From an uncultured bacterium (GTDB lineage Bacteria; Spirochaetota; UBA4802; UB4802), in contig CALEUQ010000001.1 in assembly GCA_937920495.1 (NCBI GenBank), positions 62,001 through 126,000 of the forward strand: a DNA stretch of 64,000 nt. The letters are read 5' to 3'. Of the stretch, positions 39,312-48,825 are shown piece after piece; position 1 is the stretch's first letter; each line of letters opens with the position of its first letter. The notes under the pieces are model-generated. The model was not told the DNA's origin. It was given only the letters and a program-made list of their open reading frames with translations, and ran no database searches. The position numbers were made by a program, and so were the translations under genes.

Positions 39312-40049
39312 ATGAGTCAGGATATTGTTATTATAGCAGGACTTTTTATCCTTGCATTTGTATCGGGTATGCTTGGACTTGGAGTGGCATTTGCTGCTAT
39401 ACCTTTTTTTGGGCTGTTCTATTCTGACCTGATTCACGATGTTCAACCCCTGAGTTTAATTTTAAATGGGGTTACTGCACTATTTTCTGTTATTGGTTTT
39501 GCAAAAAGTGGATTTATAGATTGGAAGAAGGCTATTATTCTTGCAACTATTACCACATTATTTGCTCCAATAGGCTCATACTTTGTTCAATATTTAGATC
39601 AAAAATATGTATGGTTCATATATTTTGCATCCGTACTATATCTTGCGTATGGACTTTTTAAACCAGTAAAGCATACGGCAGCAGTGGAAAATTTTACTGC
39701 AGCCGTTTTTTTAGCTATACCTATATCAATACTTTCAGGCTTTTTGGGTGTTGGACCAGGATTTTTGCTCATGCCTTCATTAATTGTATTGGGATTTGAA
39801 CCTAAAAAGGCTGCAGGGATAAATGCTTTTGCTGTATGTCCTCCTTCTTTTTCGGCTTTGATCCCGCACATACCAACAGCACATTGGAATATCCAGATGA
39901 CTGTTATTCTGGTGATAGTTGGGTCTATTAGTTCATTTTTTGGAGCAAGGCTTACCAGCAGGTATGTATCAAATGAAAGAATAAAACAGTTATTTGGTAT
40001 TTTAATAGTTGTTACTACTGTTTATAAGCTTTATACATTATTACGATAA
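39312..40049 (+). CDS. TauE/SafE-family membrane transporter
   Basis: A 245-residue membrane protein with about eight transmembrane helices and the two-fold repeat of TauE/SafE exporters: GLFILAFVSGMLGLGVAFAAIPFF in the first half and LSGFLGVGPGFLLMPSLIVLGFEPKKAAGINAFAV in the second. The family exports organosulfonates or sulfite, among others; substrate unknown. AAAGGAG lies upstream of the ATG. It ends at a hairpin shared with the convergent Nudix gene. Confidence 0.88.
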   Translation: MSQDIVIIAGLFILAFVSGMLGLGVAFAAIPFFGLFYSDLIHDVQPLSLILNGVTALFSVIGFAKSGFIDWKKAIILATITTLFAPIGSYFVQYLDQKYVWFIYFASVLYLAYGLFKPVKHTAAVENFTAAVFLAIPISILSGFLGVGPGFLLMPSLIVLGFEPKKAAGINAFAVCPPSFSALIPHIPTAHWNIQMTVILVIVGSISSFFGARLTSRYVSNERIKQLFGILIVVTTVYKLYTLLR

Positions 40050-40069
40050 TTATATGTTTCTGGGTTCTT

Positions 40070-40110
40070 ATGCTCTGACCCCACTAAATACTCAGAGCAT
40101 TACCTTTTTT
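40070..40110 (+). terminator. terminator after tauE-like gene
   Basis: ATGCTCTGA (40070-40078) pairs with TCAGAGCAT (40092-40100), with a 13-base loop, then TACCTTTTTT. The right arm is the very end of the convergent Nudix gene, so the hairpin sits at the junction of two converging transcripts. Confidence 0.7.
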
Positions 40111-40694
40111 ATAACCTTCCGTGCAAAATCAGTGAGGATGCGTGCAGTCAAACCCCATATAGTGTAACCATTGTAATGGTAATAGTAAATAGCGTAGGGT
40201 GTGCCCTCATAGGTATAATATTGCACATCATCATATTTTTCTTCCACGAACAGCGACAGAGGTATCTCAGTATATGATTCAATTTCATCGTGGTTGATGG
40301 TGAGCTGGTATGGATACGGAATAGTTCCCACAAACGTGTACACATGGAATCCATATATAGAAATAAAATGGTCAAACTCGCCTAACACTGTCACATCCTG
40401 AGGGCTAATGCCAACTTCTTCAAATGTTTCGCGAAGCGCTGTATCAAGTGGTGTTGTATCTTCTTCATCAATTCCTCCACCGGGCAATGAAACTTCTCCT
40501 TTATGAGTACTAACATTATTGGTGCGTTTGGTAACAAGCACATAAGGCTGATTGTCTTTGAAAAGAATTGGAATAAGTACAGCGGCATCCTTAAGGCTTT
40601 TACGTTCTATTTCTCGGGGTGGGCGCTGTTGCAATATCTTTTTTATTCTGTCACAAAAAGATACAAATTCATTATAATCACTGAACGTCAGCAT
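40092..40694 (-). CDS. Nudix hydrolase, CoA pyrophosphatase-type
   Basis: A 200-residue Nudix protein. The box GGGIDEEDTTPLDTALRETF followed by EEVGI fits Gx5Ex7REUxEExGU. The preceding VTKRTNNVSTHKGEVSLPGG matches the CoA-pyrophosphatase (NudL/PCD1) signature, so it may cleave CoA or acyl-CoA to 3'5'-ADP and phosphopantetheine. The ATG at 40694 has GGAG upstream; the longer frame to 40745 lacks support. It overlaps the fumarase beta gene by 17 bases as the last gene of the hyp/fumarase operon. Confidence 0.88.
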   Translation of the reverse strand: MLTFSDYNEFVSFCDRIKKILQQRPPREIERKSLKDAAVLIPILFKDNQPYVLVTKRTNNVSTHKGEVSLPGGGIDEEDTTPLDTALRETFEEVGISPQDVTVLGEFDHFISIYGFHVYTFVGTIPYPYQLTINHDEIESYTEIPLSLFVEEKYDDVQYYTYEGTPYAIYYYHYNGYTIWGLTARILTDFARKVIKKVML

Positions 40695-41214
40695 AAAGGT
40701 CTCCACCATATATATCATTGATAACAATAACAGGAAACTTTTCAACGGTTAATTTATATATTGCTTCAGGGCCAAACTCTTCAAATCCTACTATCTGTGC
40801 ATCTACTACGCATTGGGCAAGATAGGCAGCAGCTCCGCCAAAGGTTGCGCAGTATACCGCTTTGTGTGTAACCAGAAGTTGTTTTACTGCCTGGCTGCGC
40901 CAACCTTTTCCAATGAACATACGGACGCCAAGTGAGAGCATGATATCAGTATAGGCATCCATACGGTATGATGTGGTGGGGCCGATAGCTCCGACAGGCA
41001 ACCCCGGTGGCGTAGGGCTTGGTCCTGCGTAGTAGATTACTGTATTGGTAAAATCAATGGGAAGGGGTTTTTGCTGTGCTACCAGTTCAGCGATAGTTTT
41101 ATGTGCTCTGTCACGGGCAGTGTAGATGGTGCCGGATATAGTTATAAAGTCACCTGCTGTAAGATGCTGTAGTATGTCAGTTGAGAGAGGGGTTTGTATA
41201 TTGATTGTTTTCAT
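40678..41214 (-). CDS. fumarate hydratase class I, beta (C-terminal) subunit
   Basis: The class I fumarase C-terminal domain as a separate 178-residue subunit. The opening IQTPLSTDILQHLTAGDFITISGTIYTARDRAHK is diagnostic, as is YYAGPSPTPPGLPVGAIGPTTSYRMD. With the alpha subunit it forms the oxygen-sensitive 4Fe-4S fumarase (fumarate + water to malate) or a tartrate dehydratase relative. The ATG at 41214 overlaps the alpha-subunit stop by four bases. Confidence 0.93.
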   Translation of the reverse strand: MKTINIQTPLSTDILQHLTAGDFITISGTIYTARDRAHKTIAELVAQQKPLPIDFTNTVIYYAGPSPTPPGLPVGAIGPTTSYRMDAYTDIMLSLGVRMFIGKGWRSQAVKQLLVTHKAVYCATFGGAAAYLAQCVVDAQIVGFEEFGPEAIYKLTVEKFPVIVINDIYGGDLYADVQ

Positions 41215-42047
41215 ATGACAATAGACCGGTACCGTAAAGAATGACAATTAAGATTGAGTGCCACGGGAAGTGTTGCAATATGTGTGGGGGCTTCTTTTAT
41301 CCTGACGATTCCAACTGTATGTGTGCCACCAAAGCCCAAGGGGCCAATGCCGGTTTGGTTACACCTTTGTAATATCTCTTCTTCAAGAGCGCGATACTCT
41401 TTTTGTGGGTGAGGTTCTTTTTGTAGTACTGCTTTTTTTGCATTGAGCATGGCAACATCTGCAGTGCCACCTATACCTATACCTAAAAAAAGAGGCGGGC
41501 AGGGATTGGGACCAGCCTGTTGTACAGCTGTGACTATATAATCAATAATTTCTTCAATTTTTGCTGTTGGGGTAAACATCTTTAAAGAAGTCATATTCTC
41601 AGAGCCACCACCTTTTAAATATACTGTAATTGTGACAGAGTTGCCTGGAACAATATCTGTATGGACGAAAGCCGGTGTATTGGTGCCGGTGTTTTTTCTT
41701 TCAAATAATGGATCCTGTACAATAGATGGCCGCAGGTAATATTTTTTATAGGTGTCAGCAACTGCGTTGTGTATTACATCTATCGGATTGCCATCGATAA
41801 TGACGCCGGTGCCTATCTGTAAAAAAACTATGACTGCACCGCAATCCTGACACAGTGGTATATGTTTTTGGGCAGCGATACGTGTATTTTGTATCAGTAT
41901 ATGGATAGTTTCTTTTGCTAAGGGTTTTTGCTCTGTAGCGTGCATTGTGCACAGCGCCTGATATACGTGGTCAGGTAAATTAAAATTGGCCTTTATCACA
42001 AGGTCTGCGACAGCAGAATACAGTTCTTGCTGTGAAATGGTGCGCAT
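41211..42047 (-). CDS. fumarate hydratase class I, alpha (N-terminal) subunit
   Basis: The 278-residue cluster-binding subunit. Cluster cysteines appear in LCQDCGAVIVFLQIG, in PNPCPPLFLGIGIGG, and near the C-terminus (QRCNQTGIGPLGFGG). Close homology to class I fumarases, tartrate dehydratases and related dehydratases makes fumarase the likeliest call, but substrate specificity is not proven. It starts directly after hypC, with no intergenic gap, so the two are coupled. Confidence 0.92.
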   Translation of the reverse strand: MRTISQQELYSAVADLVIKANFNLPDHVYQALCTMHATEQKPLAKETIHILIQNTRIAAQKHIPLCQDCGAVIVFLQIGTGVIIDGNPIDVIHNAVADTYKKYYLRPSIVQDPLFERKNTGTNTPAFVHTDIVPGNSVTITVYLKGGGSENMTSLKMFTPTAKIEEIIDYIVTAVQQAGPNPCPPLFLGIGIGGTADVAMLNAKKAVLQKEPHPQKEYRALEEEILQRCNQTGIGPLGFGGTHTVGIVRIKEAPTHIATLPVALNLNCHSLRYRSIVI

Positions 42048-42281
42048 TTATTTCTGTTCTTGGTTAAGAAGTGTTGTGTATTCATCCCATGTTGCTTCTA
42101 TTTCGCGAGCTGCTTCAGGGTCAAGGATTTCAATGATAAAACCTGCATGAACAATAACCTTGTCATTAACTTTTACATCTGGGGTCAGAGCAATATCAAC
42201 TGCTTTTTCTACGCCCATTGATTCAACGATGGCTTTTGATCCTTCTATCTTTTTTACTGTCATTGGTATAGCTAAACACAT
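42048..42281 (-). CDS. hypC: HypC, hydrogenase assembly chaperone
   Basis: A 77-residue chaperone that carries the Fe(CN)2CO unit with HypD to the large subunit. It begins MCLAIPMTV, with the essential Cys2, followed by AIVESMGVEKAVDIAL and VIVHAGFIIEILDPEAA, the family core. Part of the hypF-hypD-hypE-hypC run. Confidence 0.95.
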   Translation of the reverse strand: MCLAIPMTVKKIEGSKAIVESMGVEKAVDIALTPDVKVNDKVIVHAGFIIEILDPEAAREIEATWDEYTTLLNQEQK

Positions 42282-42306
42282 GATAATCTCCTTGTAAAAT
42301 ACAGTA

Positions 42307-43305
42307 TTAACATATTCGCGGCAGTTGCTCTTCTATCAATACCGGCAATATCCTTTTACCGCCAATTTTTGTCTCGATATATGCCTTGCCATGAAATTGA
42401 TCAGTAATCTGCCCTATTACTGCTGCATCCTTACCTTCAGGATGCTGTTTTAAAACATGTATAATACCATCTGTATAGCGGCTGTCAACTATCATAACAA
42501 CCTTTCCTTCATTTGCAATATATAACGGATCAATTCCTAAAATTTCGGCAACGCCACGCACTTCATCTTTTATTGGCAGATTTTCTTCTATAAGTGTAGC
42601 ACCAAAAGATGCGTTTTTCGTAATTTCGTTGAGTACTGAGGCAACACCGCCACGGGTTGCATCGCGCATAAATTTTATAGCTTCAGGATAATTACGTATC
42701 ACATCATGAATTAGATGATTGAGTGCAGCACAATCCGAAGACAGGCCTTTTGAAAATGTAAGATTATTCCTTAAAGCCATAATGGTGGTGCCGTGGTCGC
42801 CAATGGTTCCATTTATGATGATGCTATCGCCGGGATTTATTTGCCTTCGCTGGGGTGGAGTAGTAAATACTCCTATGCCCGCAGTGTTGATATATATACT
42901 GTCGCCCTTGCCTTTTGGCACAACCTTGGTATCCCCGGTTACTATCGCCACATTTGCTTTTAGCGCCGCTTCTTTCATGGAAACAAGGATGCGTTTCAGT
43001 GTTTCAATTTCAAGCCCCTCTTCAAGTATGAGTGCGCATGATATATACAGAGGAGTTGCTCCCATGACAGCCAGATCATTCACGGTGCCGTTAATTGCAA
43101 GGCTGCCAATGGTGCCTCCTGAAAATTCTATAGGTGTAATGGTATAGCTGTCGGTTGTAAATGCAATAGCCTGTGTGGGGAGATTCAGGCTTGCAGCATC
43201 ATCTAACTGTATGGAATCACTGCCAAGAATTGATTGTATAAGATTAGTAATAAGGTCGTTCATCAGCTTGCCGCCACTACCGTGAGCGGGAACAATTATA
43301 TCCAT
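42307..43305 (-). CDS. hypE: HypE, hydrogenase cyanide-forming maturation protein
   Basis: HypE dehydrates the carbamoyl group passed from HypF to make thiocyanate for the active-site CN ligands. The 332-residue protein has the GHGSGGKLMNDLI-type start (HGSGGKLM) and ends in PRIC, with the C-terminal cysteine that is carbamoylated. AIRs-like N-terminal features such as VTGDTKVVPKG and MRDATRGGVASVLNEI are visible. It lies between hypD and hypC. Confidence 0.96.
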   Translation of the reverse strand: MDIIVPAHGSGGKLMNDLITNLIQSILGSDSIQLDDAASLNLPTQAIAFTTDSYTITPIEFSGGTIGSLAINGTVNDLAVMGATPLYISCALILEEGLEIETLKRILVSMKEAALKANVAIVTGDTKVVPKGKGDSIYINTAGIGVFTTPPQRRQINPGDSIIINGTIGDHGTTIMALRNNLTFSKGLSSDCAALNHLIHDVIRNYPEAIKFMRDATRGGVASVLNEITKNASFGATLIEENLPIKDEVRGVAEILGIDPLYIANEGKVVMIVDSRYTDGIIHVLKQHPEGKDAAVIGQITDQFHGKAYIETKIGGKRILPVLIEEQLPRIC

Positions 43306-44364
43306 TTACTTTCTCCCGTATTTGTAATATGCTGAACATGGCCCTTCTGATGAAACCATGCATGGCCCTACTGCATGTTCCGGCGTGCATGCTTTGCCAA
43401 AGAGCGGGCAATCCGTAGGGATGATGACACCACGCAAAAGCTCGCCGCAGCGGCATCCCGGATGCTCTTTAGGTAAAGGTACTTCCACGGGGAATTGTTT
43501 GTACGCATCAAAGTCAGCGTATTCCGGTTTCAGGTCAAGACCACTTTCAGGGATTATTCCTATCCCCCGCCAGGTTGCATTGCCTTTTGTAAAAACGCTG
43601 TACACTATCTCAAGGGCTTTGGGGTTGCCATCATCGCGCACCACGCGTGCGTACTCATTCAAAACTTTTGGGGTGGTGTCTTTTAGTAAGTGCAGCAGCA
43701 TCAATGTTGCGCGTATCAGGTCATAATCTTCAAAGCCGGCAATAACTGATGGCTTGCCGTAGTCGGTGGCAATGAAATCCCATGCCTTTCTGCCAATAAT
43801 TGCACTCACATGCCCGGGCAGGATAAAGCCATCTATGTTCACTTCACCTGAATCAAGTAGCACCTTGACGGCAGGGACGGTGAGTTTGTTGCCCGGCAGT
43901 ATGAAGAAATTTTTTAGATTTTTTTTCTTTGCTTCGCGGACACATACAGCTTCAGCGGGAGCAGTAGTTTCAAAACCAATACTCAGGAAGATAAATTTTT
44001 TTTCAGGATTTTTTTCTGCCATGTCAACGGCATCCATGGGTGAGTATACAACCTCAACCGATAATCCTTTTGACTTTTCCTTTGCCAGCGAACTGTACGA
44101 CGAAGGTACCTTCATCATATCGCCAAAGGTGGTAATAACACAGTTGTGCTGCCAGCCCATGGCGATAGCGGTATCCAGGTAATCGTTTGAAGTAACACAT
44201 ACCGGGCAGCCCGGGCCGTCAATAAGGCGCAAATTTTCAGGGAATATGTCCTTTACACCAGTGCGGAAAAATTCAGTGGTATGAGTGCCACATACTTCCA
44301 TTATGGCTACTGGTGTATCAATCCTGAATTGTGATAGTACTGCTGCTTCTTTTTTAATGTCCAT
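43306..44364 (-). CDS. hypD: HypD, hydrogenase Fe(CN)2CO scaffold
   Basis: A 352-residue 4Fe-4S protein forming the scaffold for iron and CN/CO ligands. GPGCPVCVTSNDYLDTAI, the essential-cysteine block, and the TFGDMMKVPSS and IGFETTAPAEA segments are present. The C-terminal cysteines (GCRCGELLRG, CPLFGKACTPEHAVGPCMVSSEG) bind the cluster. It overlaps hypF by 11 bases and hypE follows without gap. Confidence 0.97.
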   Translation of the reverse strand: MDIKKEAAVLSQFRIDTPVAIMEVCGTHTTEFFRTGVKDIFPENLRLIDGPGCPVCVTSNDYLDTAIAMGWQHNCVITTFGDMMKVPSSYSSLAKEKSKGLSVEVVYSPMDAVDMAEKNPEKKFIFLSIGFETTAPAEAVCVREAKKKNLKNFFILPGNKLTVPAVKVLLDSGEVNIDGFILPGHVSAIIGRKAWDFIATDYGKPSVIAGFEDYDLIRATLMLLHLLKDTTPKVLNEYARVVRDDGNPKALEIVYSVFTKGNATWRGIGIIPESGLDLKPEYADFDAYKQFPVEVPLPKEHPGCRCGELLRGVIIPTDCPLFGKACTPEHAVGPCMVSSEGPCSAYYKYGRK

Positions 44365-46618
44365 ACATGTCTCTTCCTATAGCAATCTGACCTAATGCGA
44401 TGCCACCATCATTACATGGTAATTTTTGTGGTGCAAATACGTCAAATGATTTTTGTTGCAGCCCTGTGGTAATAAGGTGCAAAAGTATTCTGTTGTGAAA
44501 CACACCGCCTGAAAGAACAACCCTGTGTAGTGAATATTGTTCCCTTAGTCTGCATGCTGTGGCAATAGTGGCTTCAGCAATTGCCCTGTGAAATCGCATT
44601 GCAATGGTAGATATGGGAATGTGCATCTGTATCATATTGATAATTTCATGAATTATGTGGGCAGTGTGAACAACAAGCGATTGTCCCTGCGTAATGGGTA
44701 CTGCAAACGATGTGGTATGGGTCAATGCTTCTGCTGCCTTTTCTTCAAGGAGCATGGCGGCTTCGGCTTCAGTGCTGATGTGATGTGCGATGCCTAACAG
44801 TGCTGCCACGCCATCAAAAAGCCTTCCGATGCTACAGGTTTTGGGGCAGTTGATGTTTTTTTGAATTATCTCTTTCACAAATTCCTTTTCGTGATTTTCA
44901 GTAAAGAACGTATCATCATCAATATTGGCTGCCATAAGCAACGACAGCCCAATCTTCCATGGATCTTTGATTGCGTTTTCACCGCCAGGCAATCCAAAGT
45001 AATCAAAATGTGCGGCACGTGTAAATTGCCGTGTGTCTGCGATTAAGAATTCGCTTCCCCACAGTGTGTGGTCAGTGCCATAACCTGTACCATCAAATGC
45101 AATACCAATCACAGGATCATATAGCTCGTGTTCCTGGCACACTGAAGCAATGTGCGCATGATGGTGTTGCACCGCAAAAGTCTTTATCCCTTGGTCGATA
45201 TATTTTTGCGCATACAATGTGGTAAAATAGTTGGGATGTAAATCGTGCACAACAAGCTCTGGATGAAAGTCAAAAATTTTACAAAAATGGGCGATAGTTT
45301 TTTGGTATAGCTCGTTACCCCACGGAGTGGAAAGATCCCCTAAATACTGGCTTAGAATAGCAAAATTGTTGCGTGCCAGTGCAAAGCTATTTTTTAGATC
45401 ACCGCCAGTGGCAAGGATATGAACTGGTGTGTGTGTAATAAAAATAGGTGCTGGCACAAAGCCGCGTGAACGGCGGACAAAATATGGTGTTTCGTCAACA
45501 ACATACATGACCGAATCATCGGTGTGCGATAGTATCTGGCGATTATAGGTGACAAAGTAATCAGCAATAGTGTGTAAACGCTGGAAGGCATCATTGTCAT
45601 CGTAGATGATTGGTTCATCGGATATGTTGGCGCTGGTCATGACGTATATACTTTGGCTGTTGTTGTGAAAGAGCATGTACTGTAGTGGTGTGCAGGGAAG
45701 CATAACGCCAATGCAGGAAAGGCCTGGTGCAACGTGAGGGCTTACAATATCTTTTTGTAATTTTACCAGCACTATAGGGCGTTCCTTGCTTTGCAACAAC
45801 TCCTTTTCCTTAGGAGTGACAGAGCAAAATGTTTCTAAAAATTCTATGGATGGTACTATAATGGCAAACGGCTTGAATGGTCTTTTTTTTCGCTTGCGTA
45901 ATAGCTCAACACAGAAGTCATTGGTAGCATCGCAGGCTAAATGGTAACCACCCACGCTTTTGATTGCAACGATGTGATGTGTAAGAAGCTCCTGCAACTG
46001 GCTGATGACAGCATCAAATTGAGATTGGAGTATATTACCGGAGCTATCGCACAGCACGATATGAGGACCGCATCTGGCACATGCGTTGGGCTGTGTGTGA
46101 AAACGGCGATCAGCAGGGTTATTATATTCGGATTGGCAATCCCAACACATGGTAAATGGTTTCATTGCGGTATTTTCTCTGTCATAGGGAATATCTTCAA
46201 TAATGCTGAAACGGGGGCCGCAGTGCGTGCATGTGGTAAAGGGGTAATGATAGCGACGGTTGTGTGCGTCAAAAAAGTCCGCAAGGCATTCATTGCAGAT
46301 GGCAACATCAGGGGGTATAAACACATCTTTATTTCTGGTGGCAGTGCTTTCCAGTATGGAAAATTGCGTGTAGCCATCAGGTGGGAGTTGTTCAATGGTT
46401 ATATCGGTAATCTGAGAAAGCGGTGGAGGATTAGTTTGTATAATTTTGATACAATTTTGAATTGCAGATTCAGGACCTTCAAGGTGTATTATAACTCCTT
46501 CGGTTGTGTTACATACACTTCCATACAGGTTATGCAAGGAAGCTATATTATATACAAATGGCCTGAATCCCACTCCCTGCACAATGCCTTTAACTTTTAT
46601 CTTATAATGGTGTAGCAT
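44354..46618 (-). CDS. hypF: HypF, carbamoyltransferase
   Basis: A 754-residue multidomain enzyme: acylphosphatase (1-90, VQGVGFRPFVYNIA), two zinc fingers (CNECLADF, CTHCGPRF; CWDCQSEY, CARCGPH), a YrdC-like carbamoyladenylate domain (about 200-380) and a Kae1-like domain with HHHAHIASV. It makes carbamoyl-AMP for transfer to HypE. It heads the minus-strand operon and is divergent from the cytochrome/hydrogenase operon across a 286-base region. Two octamer copies lie at 45291 and 45526. Confidence 0.97.
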   Translation of the reverse strand: MLHHYKIKVKGIVQGVGFRPFVYNIASLHNLYGSVCNTTEGVIIHLEGPESAIQNCIKIIQTNPPPLSQITDITIEQLPPDGYTQFSILESTATRNKDVFIPPDVAICNECLADFFDAHNRRYHYPFTTCTHCGPRFSIIEDIPYDRENTAMKPFTMCWDCQSEYNNPADRRFHTQPNACARCGPHIVLCDSSGNILQSQFDAVISQLQELLTHHIVAIKSVGGYHLACDATNDFCVELLRKRKKRPFKPFAIIVPSIEFLETFCSVTPKEKELLQSKERPIVLVKLQKDIVSPHVAPGLSCIGVMLPCTPLQYMLFHNNSQSIYVMTSANISDEPIIYDDNDAFQRLHTIADYFVTYNRQILSHTDDSVMYVVDETPYFVRRSRGFVPAPIFITHTPVHILATGGDLKNSFALARNNFAILSQYLGDLSTPWGNELYQKTIAHFCKIFDFHPELVVHDLHPNYFTTLYAQKYIDQGIKTFAVQHHHAHIASVCQEHELYDPVIGIAFDGTGYGTDHTLWGSEFLIADTRQFTRAAHFDYFGLPGGENAIKDPWKIGLSLLMAANIDDDTFFTENHEKEFVKEIIQKNINCPKTCSIGRLFDGVAALLGIAHHISTEAEAAMLLEEKAAEALTHTTSFAVPITQGQSLVVHTAHIIHEIINMIQMHIPISTIAMRFHRAIAEATIATACRLREQYSLHRVVLSGGVFHNRILLHLITTGLQQKSFDVFAPQKLPCNDGGIALGQIAIGRDMYGH

Positions 46619-46904
46619 ACTATCTATTGTAGCACACTATATGTATTTTAGTGTAATAATGTGTGGGAAATACAATGGATTAGACACTTAAGTATTTAAT
46701 TCAATTCTTATTTTATGGTTGACAGGAAACTAAGTATAGTAAAACATACAAAATTATTGAAAAATTATAGGTAAATTGATTCAATGATAGTTATGTTACT
46801 GCTGTAAATATGTTTAAAACATAAAATGCTTCTTAATTGATTTTTACTGAGTAGTATAGTCGCAACATCTATATAATAACACTATGTACTATAGGAGGTA
46901 AAAT

Positions 46905-47309
46905 GTGAAAAAAATAAGCGTGCTTGCAGTTTGTGTGAGTATTCTCATCATTTCAATGATTATTGGTTGCTCTGAGGGTACAACCAATATTAATCCAAGT
47001 CCAACGGATGTTGTAACTGTCACAAATATTAACACATTTATTACCGAGAAGGATAAAGCTGCCGGGATTACTGCAACACTTAATGCTATGGATGCTGTTT
47101 TGATGCCGCATTCCAAGCATGAAAATGCAGGTATTAAATGTGTGATATGCCATCACAAAGAGGGTAATGATGACAGGATAAAACAGTGTGCAGCCTGCCA
47201 CAAAGGTGCCAGGGGCGAAGATACCATTCATGGCCTGTGCATTAATTGCCACGCGCAGACTAAGAAAGGTCCAGTGCTTTGCAATGAGTGTCACATTCCC
47301 AGGGAATAA
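46905..47309 (+). CDS. tetrahaem cytochrome c3-like lipoprotein
   Basis: A 134-residue protein. GTG start at 46905 (AGGAGG five bases upstream; an ATG two bases earlier runs into a stop). It has a signal peptide with lipobox MIIGC (Cys22), so it is probably lipid-anchored on the periplasmic side. The C-terminal half has exactly four haem motifs, CVICH, CAACH, CINCH and CNECH, plus extra histidines as in class III cytochromes. Being first in the hydrogenase operon, it is the likely electron acceptor of the NiFe hydrogenase. No cytochrome b subunit is encoded here. Confidence 0.9.
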   Translation: MKKISVLAVCVSILIISMIIGCSEGTTNINPSPTDVVTVTNINTFITEKDKAAGITATLNAMDAVLMPHSKHENAGIKCVICHHKEGNDDRIKQCAACHKGARGEDTIHGLCINCHAQTKKGPVLCNECHIPRE

Positions 47310-47330
47310 AAGCCTATAATAGATAGCACA

Positions 47331-47795
47331 ATGAAACGTAAAAAGACATTAATTCTTGGAATAGGAAATCTTTTAAAAAAAGATGACGGTATTGGAGTGC
47401 ATGTGGTGCAGTATATGCAAAACAACAATTTAAGTCTGCCTGAAAATGTAGAACTAATTGATGGTGGTACAGCTGGTTTTGATCTGATTCCTTATATGAT
47501 GGGTTTTGATAAATTGATTATCGTGGATGCATTGAAGGTACAGGACAAGCCGGGTAGCATTTACAGGTTTGACGGTTCATATTTAAAAGCACAGTCGCCA
47601 CACGTTTCATTGCATGAAATGGGTATTGCGGAGGTGTTGAAGGTTTTAAAAATTCAAGGTTCTACCCCCGATGTTGAAGTGATAGGGATTGTTCCTGAGA
47701 ATATTTCTACTATGGATATTACCCCAAGCCCTTCTGTGGCACAATCAATTCCCAAAGTGGTGGATTTGATTCTTGATAGTATTAAAGCGTACTAA
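47331..47795 (+). CDS. hydrogenase maturation endopeptidase (HyaD/HycI type)
   Basis: A 154-residue maturation protease that removes the C-terminal extension of the large subunit after nickel insertion. ILGIGNLLKKDDGIGVHVV with the acidic nickel ligand is the N-terminal motif, then LIDGGTAGFDLIPYMMGFDKLIIVDAL; VSLHEMGIAEVL carries the conserved histidine. Its substrate is presumably the large subunit two genes on. Confidence 0.93.
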   Translation: MKRKKTLILGIGNLLKKDDGIGVHVVQYMQNNNLSLPENVELIDGGTAGFDLIPYMMGFDKLIIVDALKVQDKPGSIYRFDGSYLKAQSPHVSLHEMGIAEVLKVLKIQGSTPDVEVIGIVPENISTMDITPSPSVAQSIPKVVDLILDSIKAY

Positions 47796-47820
47796 TCTGA
47801 TACATTAAGGAGGTTATTAC

Positions 47821-48825
47821 ATGTCATTTAATAGAAGAGAATTTTTAAAAGTCATGGGTGCTACAACTGCTGCAGTAGCATTCCCCAGTGTACTGATACA
47901 GGGTTGCAAAAGGGCATTACAGAAAGCCTCAGAACGCACCAATGTAATCTGGATACAGGCACAATCGTGTTCGGGATGTTCTGTATCTTTATTGAATAAG
48001 CTTGAGCCTGATATAGCTACAGTTATTACTGAACATATAAGCCTTAACTATCACCAGACATTATGTGGTGGCACGGGACACGCAGCCATACAGGTTCTTG
48101 AAAATGCGGTTAAGACAAATCGCAAGGATTTTATCTTAATAGTGGAAGGTTCAATCCCAACTAAATCTGATGAATACTGCACCATTGGCCAGATGGATGG
48201 CAGGATCATAGGTGCACGAGAATGGATTGAAAAGTTAGGTAACAATGCAATGGCACTGGTTGCGGTGGGATCATGTGCTACATATGGTGGCATCCCTGCT
48301 GCAAAGATAAGAGAAACCGGTGATAATCCAACAGGTGCAGTCCCATTACAAACGTTATTCCCCGATAAAAAAATCATAAACATACCTGGGTGTCCCCCAC
48401 ATCCAGACTGGATGGTGGGAACGCTGCTTCATGTGCTGCTCAAAGGTATGCCAGAGCTTGATGAATATAATAGGCCTTTAATGTATTTTGGCACAACTGT
48501 TCATGAGAAATGCCAGAGGCTTCCCGATTATAAGCGCGGACGATTTGCCAAACACTGGGGACAGGAAGGATGCCTGTATCTTCTGGGTTGTTTGGGCATG
48601 GATACCGGATGTGATATACCCACTCGTGGTTGGGTAGGCGGGATGAATACCTGTACTGGATGCGGTTCGGGATGTATTGGATGTACAGAGCCTCCGTTCC
48701 CGGATTATGGCAACAGAGGTATTTATAAACATCTGGTGGCCAGCAATGATGAATTACAGAAGCTACATCCTGAAATTGCCAGCACAGTAGTAAAACTTAA
48801 AAATGGAGGTGTCATCAATGGCTAA
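47821..48825 (+). CDS. NiFe hydrogenase small subunit (Tat-exported)
   Basis: A 334-residue small subunit with a twin-arginine signal (NRREFLKVMGATTAAVAFP). The proximal cluster is bound by SCSGC, GSCATYGG and PGCPPHPDW. Distal and medial cluster ligands are in VHEKCQRLPDY, EGCLYLLGC, and the cysteine-rich CTGCGSGCIGCTEPPFPD. It lacks the C-terminal membrane helix found in Hya/Hyb-type small subunits, and the signal region contains IQGCKR, which might act as a lipobox, so anchoring is unclear. Catalyses H2 uptake with the large subunit; its electrons probably go to the tetrahaem lipoprotein. Overlaps the large-subunit gene by eight bases. Confidence 0.94.
   Translation: MSFNRREFLKVMGATTAAVAFPSVLIQGCKRALQKASERTNVIWIQAQSCSGCSVSLLNKLEPDIATVITEHISLNYHQTLCGGTGHAAIQVLENAVKTNRKDFILIVEGSIPTKSDEYCTIGQMDGRIIGAREWIEKLGNNAMALVAVGSCATYGGIPAAKIRETGDNPTGAVPLQTLFPDKKIINIPGCPPHPDWMVGTLLHVLLKGMPELDEYNRPLMYFGTTVHEKCQRLPDYKRGRFAKHWGQEGCLYLLGCLGMDTGCDIPTRGWVGGMNTCTGCGSGCIGCTEPPFPDYGNRGIYKHLVASNDELQKLHPEIASTVVKLKNGGVING

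Noticed and set aside
46719-46740. TTGACA and TATAGT between the hypF and cytochrome genes
   Set aside because: The spacer is about ten bases; the match is likely chance in AT-rich DNA.
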